Below are positions 33,152-41,754 of a stretch of 64,000 nucleotides of DNA, in pieces (the first letter of the stretch is position 1; every line of letters starts with the position of its first letter). Location: the NCBI RefSeq assembly GCF_023715615.1, contig NZ_JAMBOM010000001.1, positions 372,001 through 436,000 on the forward strand, written 5' to 3'. A model generated the notes under the pieces. The model made no database searches. It saw nothing but the letters and a program-made list of their open reading frames with translations, and was not told where the DNA came from. The position numbers and the translations under genes were made by a program. Source of the stretch: Sporosarcina aquimarina (GTDB lineage: Bacteria > Bacillota > Bacilli > Bacillales_A > Planococcaceae).

Positions 33152-33487
33152 GGAAACGATCGGGTAGCCCGCGGGAACGATCGGGTAGCCCGCGAAAACG
33201 ATCGGGTAGTGCGCGGAAACGATCGGGTAGCCCGCAGAAACGATCGGGTAGCCCGCGGGAACGATCGGGTAGTGCGCGAAAACGATCGGGTAGCGCGCGG
33301 GAACGATCGGGTAGTGCGCGGGAACGATCGGGTAGTGCGCGGGAACGATCGGGTAGTGCGCGGAAACGATCGGGTAGTGCGCGGAAACGATCGGGTAGTG
33401 CGCGGAAACGATCGGGTAGCGCGCGGAAACGATCGGGTAGTGCGCGGAAACGATCGGGTAGTGCGCGGGAACGATCGGGTAGCCCGC
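33152..33487. repeat. Sixteen head-to-tail 21-bp repeats
   Basis: Unit GGRAACGATCGGGTAGYSCGC repeated 16 times without spacers (336 bp), followed by a broken 17th copy (GGGAACGATCATG). Variation is limited to a few positions (GGG/GGA/GAA and CCC/TGC/CGC). The array is much richer in GC than its surroundings. Each unit holds one CGATCG. It lies between convergent genes (MFS and GGDEF-EAL). Because 21 is a multiple of three, several frames stay open through it, but the repeats look non-coding. Confidence 0.97.
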
Positions 33488-33527
33488 GGGAACGATCATG
33501 TCAATCCCTTGAATGGATTAGGGAGAA

Positions 33528-35099
33528 TCATTTCACTTTCAACAAGGTGGAAAGATTATACGTCATCTCGATTTCTTCAGCGGGCAGTGGCTTGCTGAAG
33601 AAATAGCCTTGACCGAATTGACATCCGCACTGTGCAAGAAGTGTTGATTGGTCAACTTCTTCAATTCCTTCTGCGATAAGTTTCATATCGAGATTCCGTC
33701 CCATATCGATAATTGTCTGTACAATGGATTGCATGGGTTCATGGGTCAGCATCTCCATCGTAAAGGACCGGTCAATTTTTAAATAGTCGATTGGTAAAAA
33801 TCCGAGTTTACTCAAGGACGAATAGCCGGTTCCAAAGTCGTCAATTGCTAATTTTATGCCAAGCGAACGAATTTCCTCGATGACTCGGACAGACTCTGAA
33901 TCATTCAACATCATGGATTCTGTAATTTCTAAAATAAGTAGGTGAGGAGGGAATTGAGTGATTTCCAAGACGTCTTTCACAAAGACCGGGAATTTTGGAT
34001 CTTTGAACTGCCGGATGGAAACGTTGACTGCAAGGCCTAAGTTATCGTTGGCACTGTGCCACTCTCTCACTTGTCGGCATGCTGATTCCAATACCCACGT
34101 ACCAATATCGTTGATCAAACCTGACCGCTCTGCAACGGGTATGAACTCTCCTGGGGGCACGAGTCCTAATTCGGGATGCTTCCATCGAACAAGTGCCTCG
34201 AAGCTTTTTAGACGCCCCGTCGCAAGATTGACCACCGGTTGATAATGGATGAGTAACTGATCGGTTTCTAATGCATTCCGGAGATCATTTTCAAGCATCA
34301 GTTGCTTTTGTTCTTCATTTTCGGCAGATTGGGAAAATACTTTATATGTGTTTCCGCCTAGTTCTTTGGCGCGATACATCGCCCGATCTGCATTTTTTAA
34401 TAGTGTCACGGAATCTGAACCGTGTTCAGGAAGGTGGCTAATGCCGATACTTGCAGACGTATAAAGGAACGTGTTATTGACTTCAAATGGTTCCTTGAAT
34501 GCATCCAGTATATGCTCGGCTATTTCAACGGCTCGTGAGTTTGGCAGTTCAGACAAAATGACAAACTCATCGCCTCCGTGACGAAAAACTTGGGAACCCA
34601 TGGGAATCGTTTGCCTCAGTCGCATACTAACCAATTTAATGAACATGTCGCCTGACAAGTGTCCCATTGTATCATTGATTGACTTGAACCGATCAAGATC
34701 GAGAAAAAGGATAGCGAGTTCAGAACGCTCTGCCGTCATTTTGTCAAGTACGCGAAATAATCTATACCGATTTTGAAGACCTGTTAGAAAATCATGATTG
34801 GCATTGTAGTCCAATTCAATGTTTATTAACGTCAGTTTCTGCTGAATTTCTTTATTCTCTACAAGTTGCTTTTGTAGAGAATAAGCAGATTTATCAGCTT
34901 TTCGGAACAAGTATATGAAAACCGGTGTAGAAAAGAGGAGCATAGTTCCGGTTCCCAAGAGGCTATACCAGATTTTGTTATTGAAATCTAAGTGATAAAT
35001 CCGAATAAGCGATTCTTCAGCAATAAGAGGCAGAATAACTACGAAAGTGATGATTAAAAAAAGTCGCTTATATTTGTATTTTTGAGTTGCTAGCTCCAT
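33528..35099 (-). CDS. Membrane GGDEF-EAL protein (cyclic di-GMP turnover)
   Basis: 523 aa. Two N-terminal membrane helices (about 11-27 and 44-65), a short coiled linker, GGDEF domain with intact RHGGDEF (173-179), then an EAL domain with EAL at 301-303 and the downstream motifs NVSIRQF, EITES, DDFGTGYSSL, KIDRSF, AEGIE and QGYFFSKP. All residues for diguanylate cyclase and phosphodiesterase chemistry appear present; no RxxD inhibitory site is seen before GGDEF. Either or both activities may operate. The stop codon is only 40 bases from the 21-bp repeat array. The ribosome site AGGATGGCGG is moderate. Confidence 0.9.
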   Translation of the reverse strand: MELATQKYKYKRLFLIITFVVILPLIAEESLIRIYHLDFNNKIWYSLLGTGTMLLFSTPVFIYLFRKADKSAYSLQKQLVENKEIQQKLTLINIELDYNANHDFLTGLQNRYRLFRVLDKMTAERSELAILFLDLDRFKSINDTMGHLSGDMFIKLVSMRLRQTIPMGSQVFRHGGDEFVILSELPNSRAVEIAEHILDAFKEPFEVNNTFLYTSASIGISHLPEHGSDSVTLLKNADRAMYRAKELGGNTYKVFSQSAENEEQKQLMLENDLRNALETDQLLIHYQPVVNLATGRLKSFEALVRWKHPELGLVPPGEFIPVAERSGLINDIGTWVLESACRQVREWHSANDNLGLAVNVSIRQFKDPKFPVFVKDVLEITQFPPHLLILEITESMMLNDSESVRVIEEIRSLGIKLAIDDFGTGYSSLSKLGFLPIDYLKIDRSFTMEMLTHEPMQSIVQTIIDMGRNLDMKLIAEGIEEVDQSTLLAQCGCQFGQGYFFSKPLPAEEIEMTYNLSTLLKVK

Positions 35100-35334
35100 A
35101 GTAGACCGCCATCCTAAATAATATATGATAAATAGAAGTAAATGGGAAAGAAACCATCTGAAGGATATACGTCATTTATCGACAAAATTTTGACGGCTTG
35201 AATAGGTTTATTGGCATATGTATTGAAGTTATAAGACCTATTTAAGAGAGTATTAACTTCAATATATTTAACAATTTTGGATAGTGTAGAGAATGTTTGC
35301 ATACAGTATGCTATAATTATTTTGAAATTTACTA

Positions 35335-36201
35335 TTATTTAGAATTTTGATTTATAAGGTTTATTATAAGATCAGGTTTGTCGGTGAAAATACCATTCAC
35401 TCCAAGTGAAATGAGAGTGGAAGCTTGCTCTAATTGATTGACCGTAAAAGGGTGTATGGCTAACTCAGACCGATGTACGGATTCTACAAGCTGTTCTGAA
35501 ACGGCCTCTGCGTTTACTCCTATACCCGAGGCATATCGCGAGACTTGTTTCAGTTTTGAAGCGGATAAATGTGCTTTTTTCTTAAATGAATAGAGTTGGA
35601 TTAGTGGAGTGCTGGGACTCAATTCATGTACTTTTTTTAAGCTATCACTGCTGAAAGATTGGATGATAACTTTCGGGAGCGGATCTTCTCGGTCTAACAG
35701 GTGATGACCGTCCAACTGTTCCAAGAGTTGCTGTTCGATACCTGGATAACGATCGGGAGATTTGATTTCAATGTAGTAATTAGTTTGGTCTCCAAATTCA
35801 CGCAGTACTTGCTCAAGAGAAGGTACTCGTAGACTCGAAAATCTATGAGATGCGAATTCGTTGTCCGGACGATTGAATTCATCTGCAGGTTTGAACGCGC
35901 TTAACGTATCAGTGGTGATCTCATCAATCTCCAATTCACTGCCATTCAATTCAATTGAATCGTTGTGAAGAACGACAAGTTTACCGTCTTTTGTCCGATG
36001 GAGATCGAGTTCAATATAATGAGCGCCCATTTCAATCGCAAGCTCATACGAAGGAAAAGTGTGCGCTGGCGCATACGCAGAAGCTCCGCGGTGCGCAATT
36101 ACAAGAAACGGTTCTGTCGGTAAAGAAACAGGTTGTTGGTAAGTGGGAGAGCAACCGGAAAGGAAGAGAAGGAGAATAGTGCCGACCTTTAGTAGTTTCA
36201 A
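35335..36201 (-). CDS. Glycerophosphodiester phosphodiesterase lipoprotein
   Basis: 288 aa. The N-terminal signal peptide ends in lipobox LSGC (Cys17), so the enzyme is anchored outside the membrane. GDPD marks are IAHRGASAYAPAHTFPSYELAIEMGA (catalytic His), ELDLHRTKDGKLVVLHND (Glu/Asp metal ligands and second His), YIEIKSP, and GIFTDKPDLI at the end. It releases sn-glycerol-3-phosphate from glycerophosphodiesters. It is divergent from the Ugp-type ABC transporter, which would import that product, so the two form one functional unit across the shared promoter region (36202-36355). Confidence 0.92.
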   Translation of the reverse strand: MKLLKVGTILLLFLSGCSPTYQQPVSLPTEPFLVIAHRGASAYAPAHTFPSYELAIEMGAHYIELDLHRTKDGKLVVLHNDSIELNGSELEIDEITTDTLSAFKPADEFNRPDNEFASHRFSSLRVPSLEQVLREFGDQTNYYIEIKSPDRYPGIEQQLLEQLDGHHLLDREDPLPKVIIQSFSSDSLKKVHELSPSTPLIQLYSFKKKAHLSASKLKQVSRYASGIGVNAEAVSEQLVESVHRSELAIHPFTVNQLEQASTLISLGVNGIFTDKPDLIINLINQNSK

Positions 36202-36355
36202 GAGAGTGACCTCCGTTCCTTTTGAATGTAAACCTCGTGTAAAGATGATGTTAACTTATGTAAATAGTACGAAAACTGGTTACTGAAAATGATACCATGA
36301 CCTTGTTAAGAGCGACAGGTCAAATGGAAGTTGACTACCCGAAAGGATGGATTGG

Positions 36356-37489
36356 ATGAAGAAAGTCGAACTGATTGACGTGTCAAAGTCTTATGACAAA
36401 CAAGTCGATGTGATTTCGAATATCGACGTAACGATCGAACCTGGAGAGTTTTTTGTCTTAGTCGGTCCTTCTGGGTGTGGCAAGAGTACGATGCTGCGGA
36501 TGATAGCGGGACTGGAAGAGATTACGGGTGGAATAATTGAGATTGGCGGGAAACGAGCAAATCATTTGTCTCCGGACAAGCGTGATCTATCGATGGTGTT
36601 TCAAAATTATGCGTTGTATCCACATTTGACAGTGCAACAGAATATAACGTTTGGACTCGATGTGAAGAAGGTGAAAAAAGCCGTTCAAGCAGAAAGAGCA
36701 AACGAAGTTGCGGAAATGCTGGGGTTAACCGGTTATTTGAAGCGTAAACCTCGTGAACTTTCAGGTGGTCAGAGACAGCGAGTTGCTCTTGCACGTGCAA
36801 TTGTAAGTGAAGCACCAATCTGTTTGATGGATGAGCCGCTTTCCAACTTGGATGCGAAATTACGTGCTCACATGAGGATGGAAATCCGCCGAATTCAGCG
36901 TAAGCTTGGCATTACGATGATCTACGTAACACACGACCAAGTGGAAGCAATGACAATGGGTGATCGCATTATGATCCTTCACGAAGGAAAAATCCAGCAA
37001 GTTGGAAAACCAATCGATATTTATAATTATCCTGCGAATCCGTTCGTCGCGACCTTTATCGGGTCCCCCCCCATGAATATTTGTCCAGCCAGGGCAGAAC
37101 CGACCAAGTCTGGTGTTTTCGTTGAAGATACGATCCATGTTCCACTGAACGAGGAACAGCTTGTAGCGAGTTCTGCGAGGTCGTTACTAGCAGGAATACG
37201 ACCAGAGCATATAAAACCACTCGTGTCTGGGACGGAGAGTGGAAATCGGATTCAGGTAGTGGTGACGAATGTCGAAATCCTTGGCAATGAGACTGTATTT
37301 TCATTCCAAATCGGACAGAGAGAATGGATGGCGAAATGGAGTGGACAATGGGATATCGCAATTGGTGATCATGTTCCGATTCTGTTGAGCTCTGAATACT
37401 TCTGTGTATTTGATGAAGAGACAGGAGAGCTGATTCGTAAACCAGAGGGTCTTGAGCATCTCTCGATTGCGAAAGAGGTGATTCTATGA
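36356..37489 (+). CDS. ugpC: sn-glycerol-3-phosphate ABC transporter, ATP-binding protein
   Basis: 377 aa, MalK/UgpC class. Walker A GPSGCGKST, Q-loop QNYALYPH, signature LSGGQRQRVALARA, Walker B CLMDEPLSNLD, H-loop THDQVEAM, then the C-terminal TOBE/regulatory domain (GIRPEHI). ATG at 36356 is chosen because GAAAGGA lies about 9 bases upstream; ATG 36347 is too close. First of three overlapping genes (ATGA with ugpA). As in other systems of this class it could energise more than one sugar transporter. Confidence 0.92.
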   Translation: MKKVELIDVSKSYDKQVDVISNIDVTIEPGEFFVLVGPSGCGKSTMLRMIAGLEEITGGIIEIGGKRANHLSPDKRDLSMVFQNYALYPHLTVQQNITFGLDVKKVKKAVQAERANEVAEMLGLTGYLKRKPRELSGGQRQRVALARAIVSEAPICLMDEPLSNLDAKLRAHMRMEIRRIQRKLGITMIYVTHDQVEAMTMGDRIMILHEGKIQQVGKPIDIYNYPANPFVATFIGSPPMNICPARAEPTKSGVFVEDTIHVPLNEEQLVASSARSLLAGIRPEHIKPLVSGTESGNRIQVVVTNVEILGNETVFSFQIGQREWMAKWSGQWDIAIGDHVPILLSSEYFCVFDEETGELIRKPEGLEHLSIAKEVIL

Positions 37490-38388
37490 CGACCGTTCGT
37501 GCTCCTGGTGTCTGGAAACGTTCTGCAAACTTACGTATTGGTTTTTTATATCTCTTGCCATCTATCATTTTATTTGCGGTCTTCCTCTTTTATCCGATGA
37601 TCCGGACGATTTACTTAAGTTTTTTTCTGACCGATCAAAACGGAAATGCAGCGGTCAGTGTAGGGTTTGAAAACTACAGCTACTTACTCACATCTCCTGC
37701 ATTTTTGAATAGTATGAAGGCAACTGGGTTATTTGTCCTGTATACGGTGCCTGTAGGAATTATTCTCGCCTTATTTTTTGCGTTGCTCGCAAATGAAAAG
37801 CTAAAAGGTATTGGTTTTTTTAGAACGATGTATTCGTCAACAATGGGAATTTCCGTTGCCGCATCCTCAGTCATTTGGTTGTTTTTGTTTCATCCGAGTG
37901 TCGGGGTTTTCAATCGAATTTTGCTCGTTCTCGATTTTCCGCAGATCCAGTGGTTGCTGGATCCGGAATGGGCACTTGTATCGATTGCGATTTCAACAAT
38001 TTGGATGAACACAGGGTTCTCATTTCTGATCCTTCTCGGAGGATTACAAAACATTGACGAGCATCTGTACGAGAGCTCACGTATCGATGGTGCTGGGTAT
38101 TTTTACAGACTCCGGCGCATTACCATACCAATGCTCTCACCTACGTTATTTTTCATCATCACCATTTCGTTAATTAATGCATTTCAAACTTTTGGCCAAA
38201 TTGATATTTTGACCAAAGGAGGACCTTCTCAATCAACAAACTTAATTGTGTACTCGATTTATCGGGAAGCGTTCATCAATTATCAATTTGGAACGGCAAG
38301 TGCGCAGGCGGTCATTCTTTTTATCATCATTCTGGTGGTCACCCTCCTTCAATTTAAGCTTGTCGAAAGGAAGGTGCATTATCAGTGA
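37486..38388 (+). CDS. ugpA: sn-glycerol-3-phosphate ABC transporter permease UgpA
   Basis: 300 aa, six helices, MalF-type inner-membrane permease. The EAA loop EHLYESSRIDGAGYFYRLRRITIPMLSP is visible at about 185-215. Start overlaps the ugpC stop by 4 bases (ATGA), and its end overlaps ugpE by 4 bases. Pairs with UgpE to form the channel. Confidence 0.92.
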   Translation: MTTVRAPGVWKRSANLRIGFLYLLPSIILFAVFLFYPMIRTIYLSFFLTDQNGNAAVSVGFENYSYLLTSPAFLNSMKATGLFVLYTVPVGIILALFFALLANEKLKGIGFFRTMYSSTMGISVAASSVIWLFLFHPSVGVFNRILLVLDFPQIQWLLDPEWALVSIAISTIWMNTGFSFLILLGGLQNIDEHLYESSRIDGAGYFYRLRRITIPMLSPTLFFIITISLINAFQTFGQIDILTKGGPSQSTNLIVYSIYREAFINYQFGTASAQAVILFIIILVVTLLQFKLVERKVHYQ

Positions 38389-39203
38389 GAGACTCGACGC
38401 TTAAGAAAGTTTGGATTTACTTTCTATTGACTGTCACATCCTTTCTGGTGTTCTTCCCTGTGTTGTATGCTTTCATGATTTCGTTTATGAGTGGATCTGA
38501 AATTCTGCAAGGTCGATTTTTTCCGGAAGCCTTTAATTTCGATAACTATGCGAAGGTGTTTGACAGGCTTCCGTTATTCAAATACTTGTTGAATAGTTTC
38601 GTTGTTTCGCTAACTGTCATGGTTGGACAGCTCGCAGTTTGCAGTTTGGCGGCCTATGCATTCGTTTTTATTCCTTTTAAAGGAAGAGATCTCGTATTCT
38701 TCTTGTTCATCTCAACGATGATGATTCCATGGGAAGCGACAATGATCCCGAACTTTTTTACTATTCAAAAGCTCGACTGGTTGAATACGTATCAAGGAAT
38801 GTCCCTACCATTTTTTGCACTTGCGTTTGGAACGTTTCTGTTACGCCAGCATTTCAAAACGATTCCGAAAGAGTTGCAGGAGGCTTCCCAGATTGCTGGA
38901 CTCAGTCGCTTTGCTTTCTTTTGGAAAGTAATTTTACCGGTTTCCAAAACGAGCCTTGTCACTCTTGGAGCATATGGATTCCTGACGACGTGGAATATGT
39001 ACTTGTGGCCACTGCTGATCACGACGAATAGTTCGGTGAGGACAGTTCAAATCGGATTAAAGCAGTTGCAATCTCAAGAGATATCAACCGATTGGGGGGT
39101 GGTCATGGCAGGTGTTATCGTCGTCATCATTCCGACGTTATTGCTGTTGTTCATCGGACAGAAGCAATTGCAAAAAGGCTTGTCGCAGGGGGCTTTGAAG
39201 TGA
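38385..39203 (+). CDS. ugpE: sn-glycerol-3-phosphate ABC transporter permease UgpE
   Basis: 272 aa, six helices, MalG-type permease. EAA loop PKELQEASQIAGLSRFAFFWKVILP. GTG start overlapping the ugpA stop (GTGA). Between this gene and the binding-protein gene lie 222 bases holding a dispersed 125-bp repeat, so the usual compact operon has been interrupted. Confidence 0.92.
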   Translation: MRDSTLKKVWIYFLLTVTSFLVFFPVLYAFMISFMSGSEILQGRFFPEAFNFDNYAKVFDRLPLFKYLLNSFVVSLTVMVGQLAVCSLAAYAFVFIPFKGRDLVFFLFISTMMIPWEATMIPNFFTIQKLDWLNTYQGMSLPFFALAFGTFLLRQHFKTIPKELQEASQIAGLSRFAFFWKVILPVSKTSLVTLGAYGFLTTWNMYLWPLLITTNSSVRTVQIGLKQLQSQEISTDWGVVMAGVIVVIIPTLLLLFIGQKQLQKGLSQGALK

Positions 39204-39243
39204 AGGTGTTATATAAATGAATCATTAACTTCAAATATACTCC

Positions 39244-39368
39244 GTTGATTGGAGCGGAAGACGGCGACTCCTGCGGAATCAGCGAAGATCGAAGACCCCG
39301 CAGAAGCGTAGCGCCGAGGAGGCTGAGATCGAGCCCGCGGAAAGCGTCCGTCTGAAGCGTAAATCAAC
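39244..39368 (+). repeat. 125-bp dispersed element with terminal inverted repeats
   Basis: Starts GTTGATTGGAGCGGAAGACG and ends CTGAAGCGTAAATCAAC, so the termini are inverted copies (GTTGATT-NN-GC). The inner words CGACTCCTGCGG and CCGCGGAAAGCGTCCGTCTG are typical of an intergenic repeat I recognise from many Bacillales genomes. Inserted between ugpE and ugpB. Related elements: 55551-55676 and a degraded one near 23172-23292. Confidence 0.8.
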
Positions 39369-39425
39369 ACTGTTTATTAGCAGAACAATAGAATGAAAAC
39401 TATGAGAGATGGGGTGTAGAGGAAG

Positions 39426-40796
39426 ATGAGAAAAACTGTGAAGCTCTTGCTATTATTTTTAACGGTACTCAGTCTGGCAGTCCTTGCAGCGTGTACGAAT
39501 AGTGACTCCAGCACGAAAGAGGAAGGGACTAAGGGAGAAGACGCGAAAGGCGAAGCTACGAAGACGGAAGATGGCAAAGTGTCGATCGAGTTTTGGCACG
39601 CCATGTCCGGGACTGGGCAGACGTCGTTGGATGAAATCGTTGCGAACTTCAATGAGTCTCAAGATGAATATGAAGTGAAAGCCGAATTCCAAGGGTCGTA
39701 TGAAGAGTCGCTGACAAAACTACGTAGTGTCGGGGGGACGAAAGACGCTCCCGCGATCACACAAGTTTTTGAAATCGGTACAAAGTATATGATCGACAGC
39801 GGTTATATTGAGCCAATCCAGAAGTTTATCGACAAAAACAATTTTAACGTTGAGGAGCTTGAGCAGAACATCTTGAACTACTACAAAGTGGATGACGAGC
39901 TGTACTCCATGCCCTTTAACTCTTCCACACCAGTTATGATTTATAACAAAGATGCATTCAAAGAAGCTGGACTCGATCCTGAAAAAGCACCTGAAACGTT
40001 TGCAGAGGTCATCAATTCTGCGGAAAAGCTGACAACAGGAGATATGTATGGGTTCTCCATGCTGACGTATGGATGGTTCTTCGAGCAACTTTTGGCAACA
40101 CAAGGTGGAGAATACGTGAATGAAAACAATGGACGTACAGGAGATGCAACAGAAGCTGCATTCAATAGTGATGAAGGCCGTCTCGTATTCCGTACACTCG
40201 ATACAATGAACAAAGCGAAAACGTTCGGCAATTTTGGAACAAACTGGGATGATATCCGTGCAGCGTTTGCATCAGAAAAAGTAGCGATGTATTTGGATTC
40301 ATCTGCAGGAGTTGCAGGAGCAATCGAAACTGCACCTTTTGAAGTCGGTGTTGCATATATCCCACATGCGGACGAAGTGAAGCGCAATGGCGTCGTAATC
40401 GGTGGGGCATCACTTTGGATGTCAAAAGGAATTGCGGAAGAGGAGCAAGAAGCTGCTTGGGAATTCATGCAATACTTAACAACTCCTGAAGTTCAGGCGA
40501 AGTGGCATTTGGATACGGGCTACTTTGCGATTAACCCGAAAGCATATGAGGAAGAAAACGTGAAAGAGAAATGGGCGGAGTTCCCTCAATATAAAGTGAC
40601 TGTGGATCAGTTACAAGATACGGTGCCAGGCTATGCAACTCAAGGCGCGCTTATTTCCGTGTTCCCGGAGTCGCGTCAACAAATTGTGACGGCACTTGAA
40701 GAGATGTATCAAGGAAAAGATCCGGCTGAAGCATTGGAACAAGCGGCTGAAGGAACGAATCGTGCAATTGAAGTTGCAAATAAGACGAAAAAGTAA
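39426..40796 (+). CDS. ugpB: sn-glycerol-3-phosphate-binding lipoprotein UgpB
   Basis: 456 aa. Lipoprotein signal with VLAAC (Cys23), then a Ser/Lys/Glu-rich linker and a type-I sugar-binding fold. Blocks shared with E. coli UgpB include IEFWHAMSGTGQTSLDEIVANFN, QGSYEESLTKLRS, ITQVFEIGT, MPFNSSTPVMIYNKDAFKEAGLDPE, IGGASLWMSKG and WHLDTGYFAI. It captures glycerol-3-phosphate or glycerophosphodiesters outside the membrane. The ribosome site (GGGGTGTAGAGG) is followed by ATG at 39426. Separated from ugpE by the repeat element but followed by the operon's terminator. Confidence 0.92.
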   Translation: MRKTVKLLLLFLTVLSLAVLAACTNSDSSTKEEGTKGEDAKGEATKTEDGKVSIEFWHAMSGTGQTSLDEIVANFNESQDEYEVKAEFQGSYEESLTKLRSVGGTKDAPAITQVFEIGTKYMIDSGYIEPIQKFIDKNNFNVEELEQNILNYYKVDDELYSMPFNSSTPVMIYNKDAFKEAGLDPEKAPETFAEVINSAEKLTTGDMYGFSMLTYGWFFEQLLATQGGEYVNENNGRTGDATEAAFNSDEGRLVFRTLDTMNKAKTFGNFGTNWDDIRAAFASEKVAMYLDSSAGVAGAIETAPFEVGVAYIPHADEVKRNGVVIGGASLWMSKGIAEEEQEAAWEFMQYLTTPEVQAKWHLDTGYFAINPKAYEEENVKEKWAEFPQYKVTVDQLQDTVPGYATQGALISVFPESRQQIVTALEEMYQGKDPAEALEQAAEGTNRAIEVANKTKK

Positions 40797-40804
40797 GAGT
40801 GTAG

Positions 40805-40832
40805 ACGCTCCACTTCGGTGGGGCGTTTTTTT
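40805..40832 (+). terminator. ugp terminator
   Basis: ACGCTCCAC / GTGGGGCGT hairpin with TTCG-type loop and T7. Confidence 0.9.
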
Positions 40833-40900
40833 GTGTAAGGAAGGATTAAAGGAGGATGCGTAGAAGATACTGGGAATTGAGTAGGAAGAGGTGACGGTGG

Positions 40901-41047
40901 GTGAATGGAAAAAGGGCTAAGCGTAATAAGAAGAAAGAAGAGAGTGGATGCTTGTCAGATTTGTTTTTTGTCGTACCTGATATAGTATTTGTACCGATTC
41001 AATGGCTGTTTCGCGGAGTTATTGCGTTTTTCAGGAATGTTTGGTGA
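40901..41047 (+). CDS. Small basic-hydrophobic protein, 48 residues
   Basis: GTG start at 40901 with AGGAAGAGGTGA upstream (40883-40894). The protein begins MNGKRAKRNKKKEESGC, strongly basic, and continues with a hydrophobic second half (LFFVVPDIVFVPIQWLFRG) ending at TGA 41045-41047. The lysine/arginine head plus membrane-affine tail looks like a real small membrane-associated protein. I recall similar short hypothetical proteins in Planococcaceae but cannot name a family. It lies between the ugp terminator and repeat array 3. Confidence 0.55.
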   Translation: MNGKRAKRNKKKEESGCLSDLFFVVPDIVFVPIQWLFRGVIAFFRNVW

Positions 41048-41050
41048 AGG

Positions 41051-41672
41051 CTAGTTAGCTATGAGCAGTGCATTCTGCGTTCTCCGACAGTTCTCGGTGA
41101 TTGCCTGACACTCCGAACGATTTCTCGGACACTGGGAGACTTTCTCCATCACTCCAACTGATTTCTCCGACACATAGAAGAGTTTCTCGATAACGAGACA
41201 CAATTCAACATCATTAAGGGAGTAATTGGTAGCGCTCCGCGCGTTTGAAAAAGGGCTATCCCGCTGTGAGCAGTGCATTCTGCGTTCACCGACAGTTCTC
41301 AGGGATTGCCCGACACTCCGAACGATTTCTCGGACACTGGGAGACTTTCTCGATCACTCCAACTGATTTCTCCGACACATAGCAGAGTTTCTCGATAACG
41401 AGACACAATTCAACATTATTAAGGGAGTAATTGGTAGCGCTCCGCGCGTTTGAAGAAGGGCTATCCCGCTATGAGCAGTGCATTCTGCGTTCACCGACAG
41501 TTCTCAGGGATTGCCCGACACTCCGAACGATTTCTCGGACACTGGGAGACTTTCTCGATCACCCCAACTGATTTCTCCGACACGTAGCAGAGTTTCTCGA
41601 TAACGAGACACAATTCAACATTATTAAGGGAGTAATTGGTAGCGCTCCGCGCGTTTGAAGAAGGGCTATCCC
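41051..41672 (-). repeat. Repeat array 3, inverted orientation
   Basis: Three units with an exact 205-bp period: GAGCAGTGCATTCTGCGTTC starts at 41063, 41268 and 41473. Read on the minus strand it gives the same subrepeat (GTGTCGGAGAAAT-type every 21 nt) and the same spacer words (AGCGCTACCAATTACTCCCTT, TTGAATTGTGTC) as arrays 1 and 2. These copies are nearly identical to each other, more so than in array 1, suggesting recent duplication or homogenisation. Confidence 0.92.
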
Positions 41673-41696
41673 TCTATGAAATGAGGATATTTGCAC

Positions 41697-41738
41697 AAAA
41701 AAGCCGCTTGCAGCATGTAGATGACATGATGCAAGCGA
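41697..41738 (-). terminator. Terminator of the M24 peptidase gene
   Basis: Minus strand: GCTTGCA ... TGCAAGC stem extended by ATG/CAT, followed by GGC and T6. Confidence 0.7.
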
Positions 41739-41754
41739 CAATTCAAAATTTCTA

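Noticed and set aside
33152..33487. CRISPR array
   Set aside because: The 21-bp units are contiguous with no unique spacers and no cas genes are present.
33112..33606. Long repetitive frames across the 21-bp array on both strands (RSGSARK, GNDRVVR and YPIVSAH repeats)
   Set aside because: A 21-bp repeat keeps any stop-free frame open. Several frames are open at once, none has a good ribosome site, and the array is flanked by terminators between convergent genes.
35114..35302. 62-codon minus-strand frame between the GGDEF-EAL and GDPD genes
   Set aside because: Low-complexity AT-rich sequence, no ribosome site, no recognisable motif.
37680..37874. Minus-strand frames inside ugpA and other genes
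   Set aside because: Shadow frames opposite well-supported genes, without ribosome sites or family motifs.
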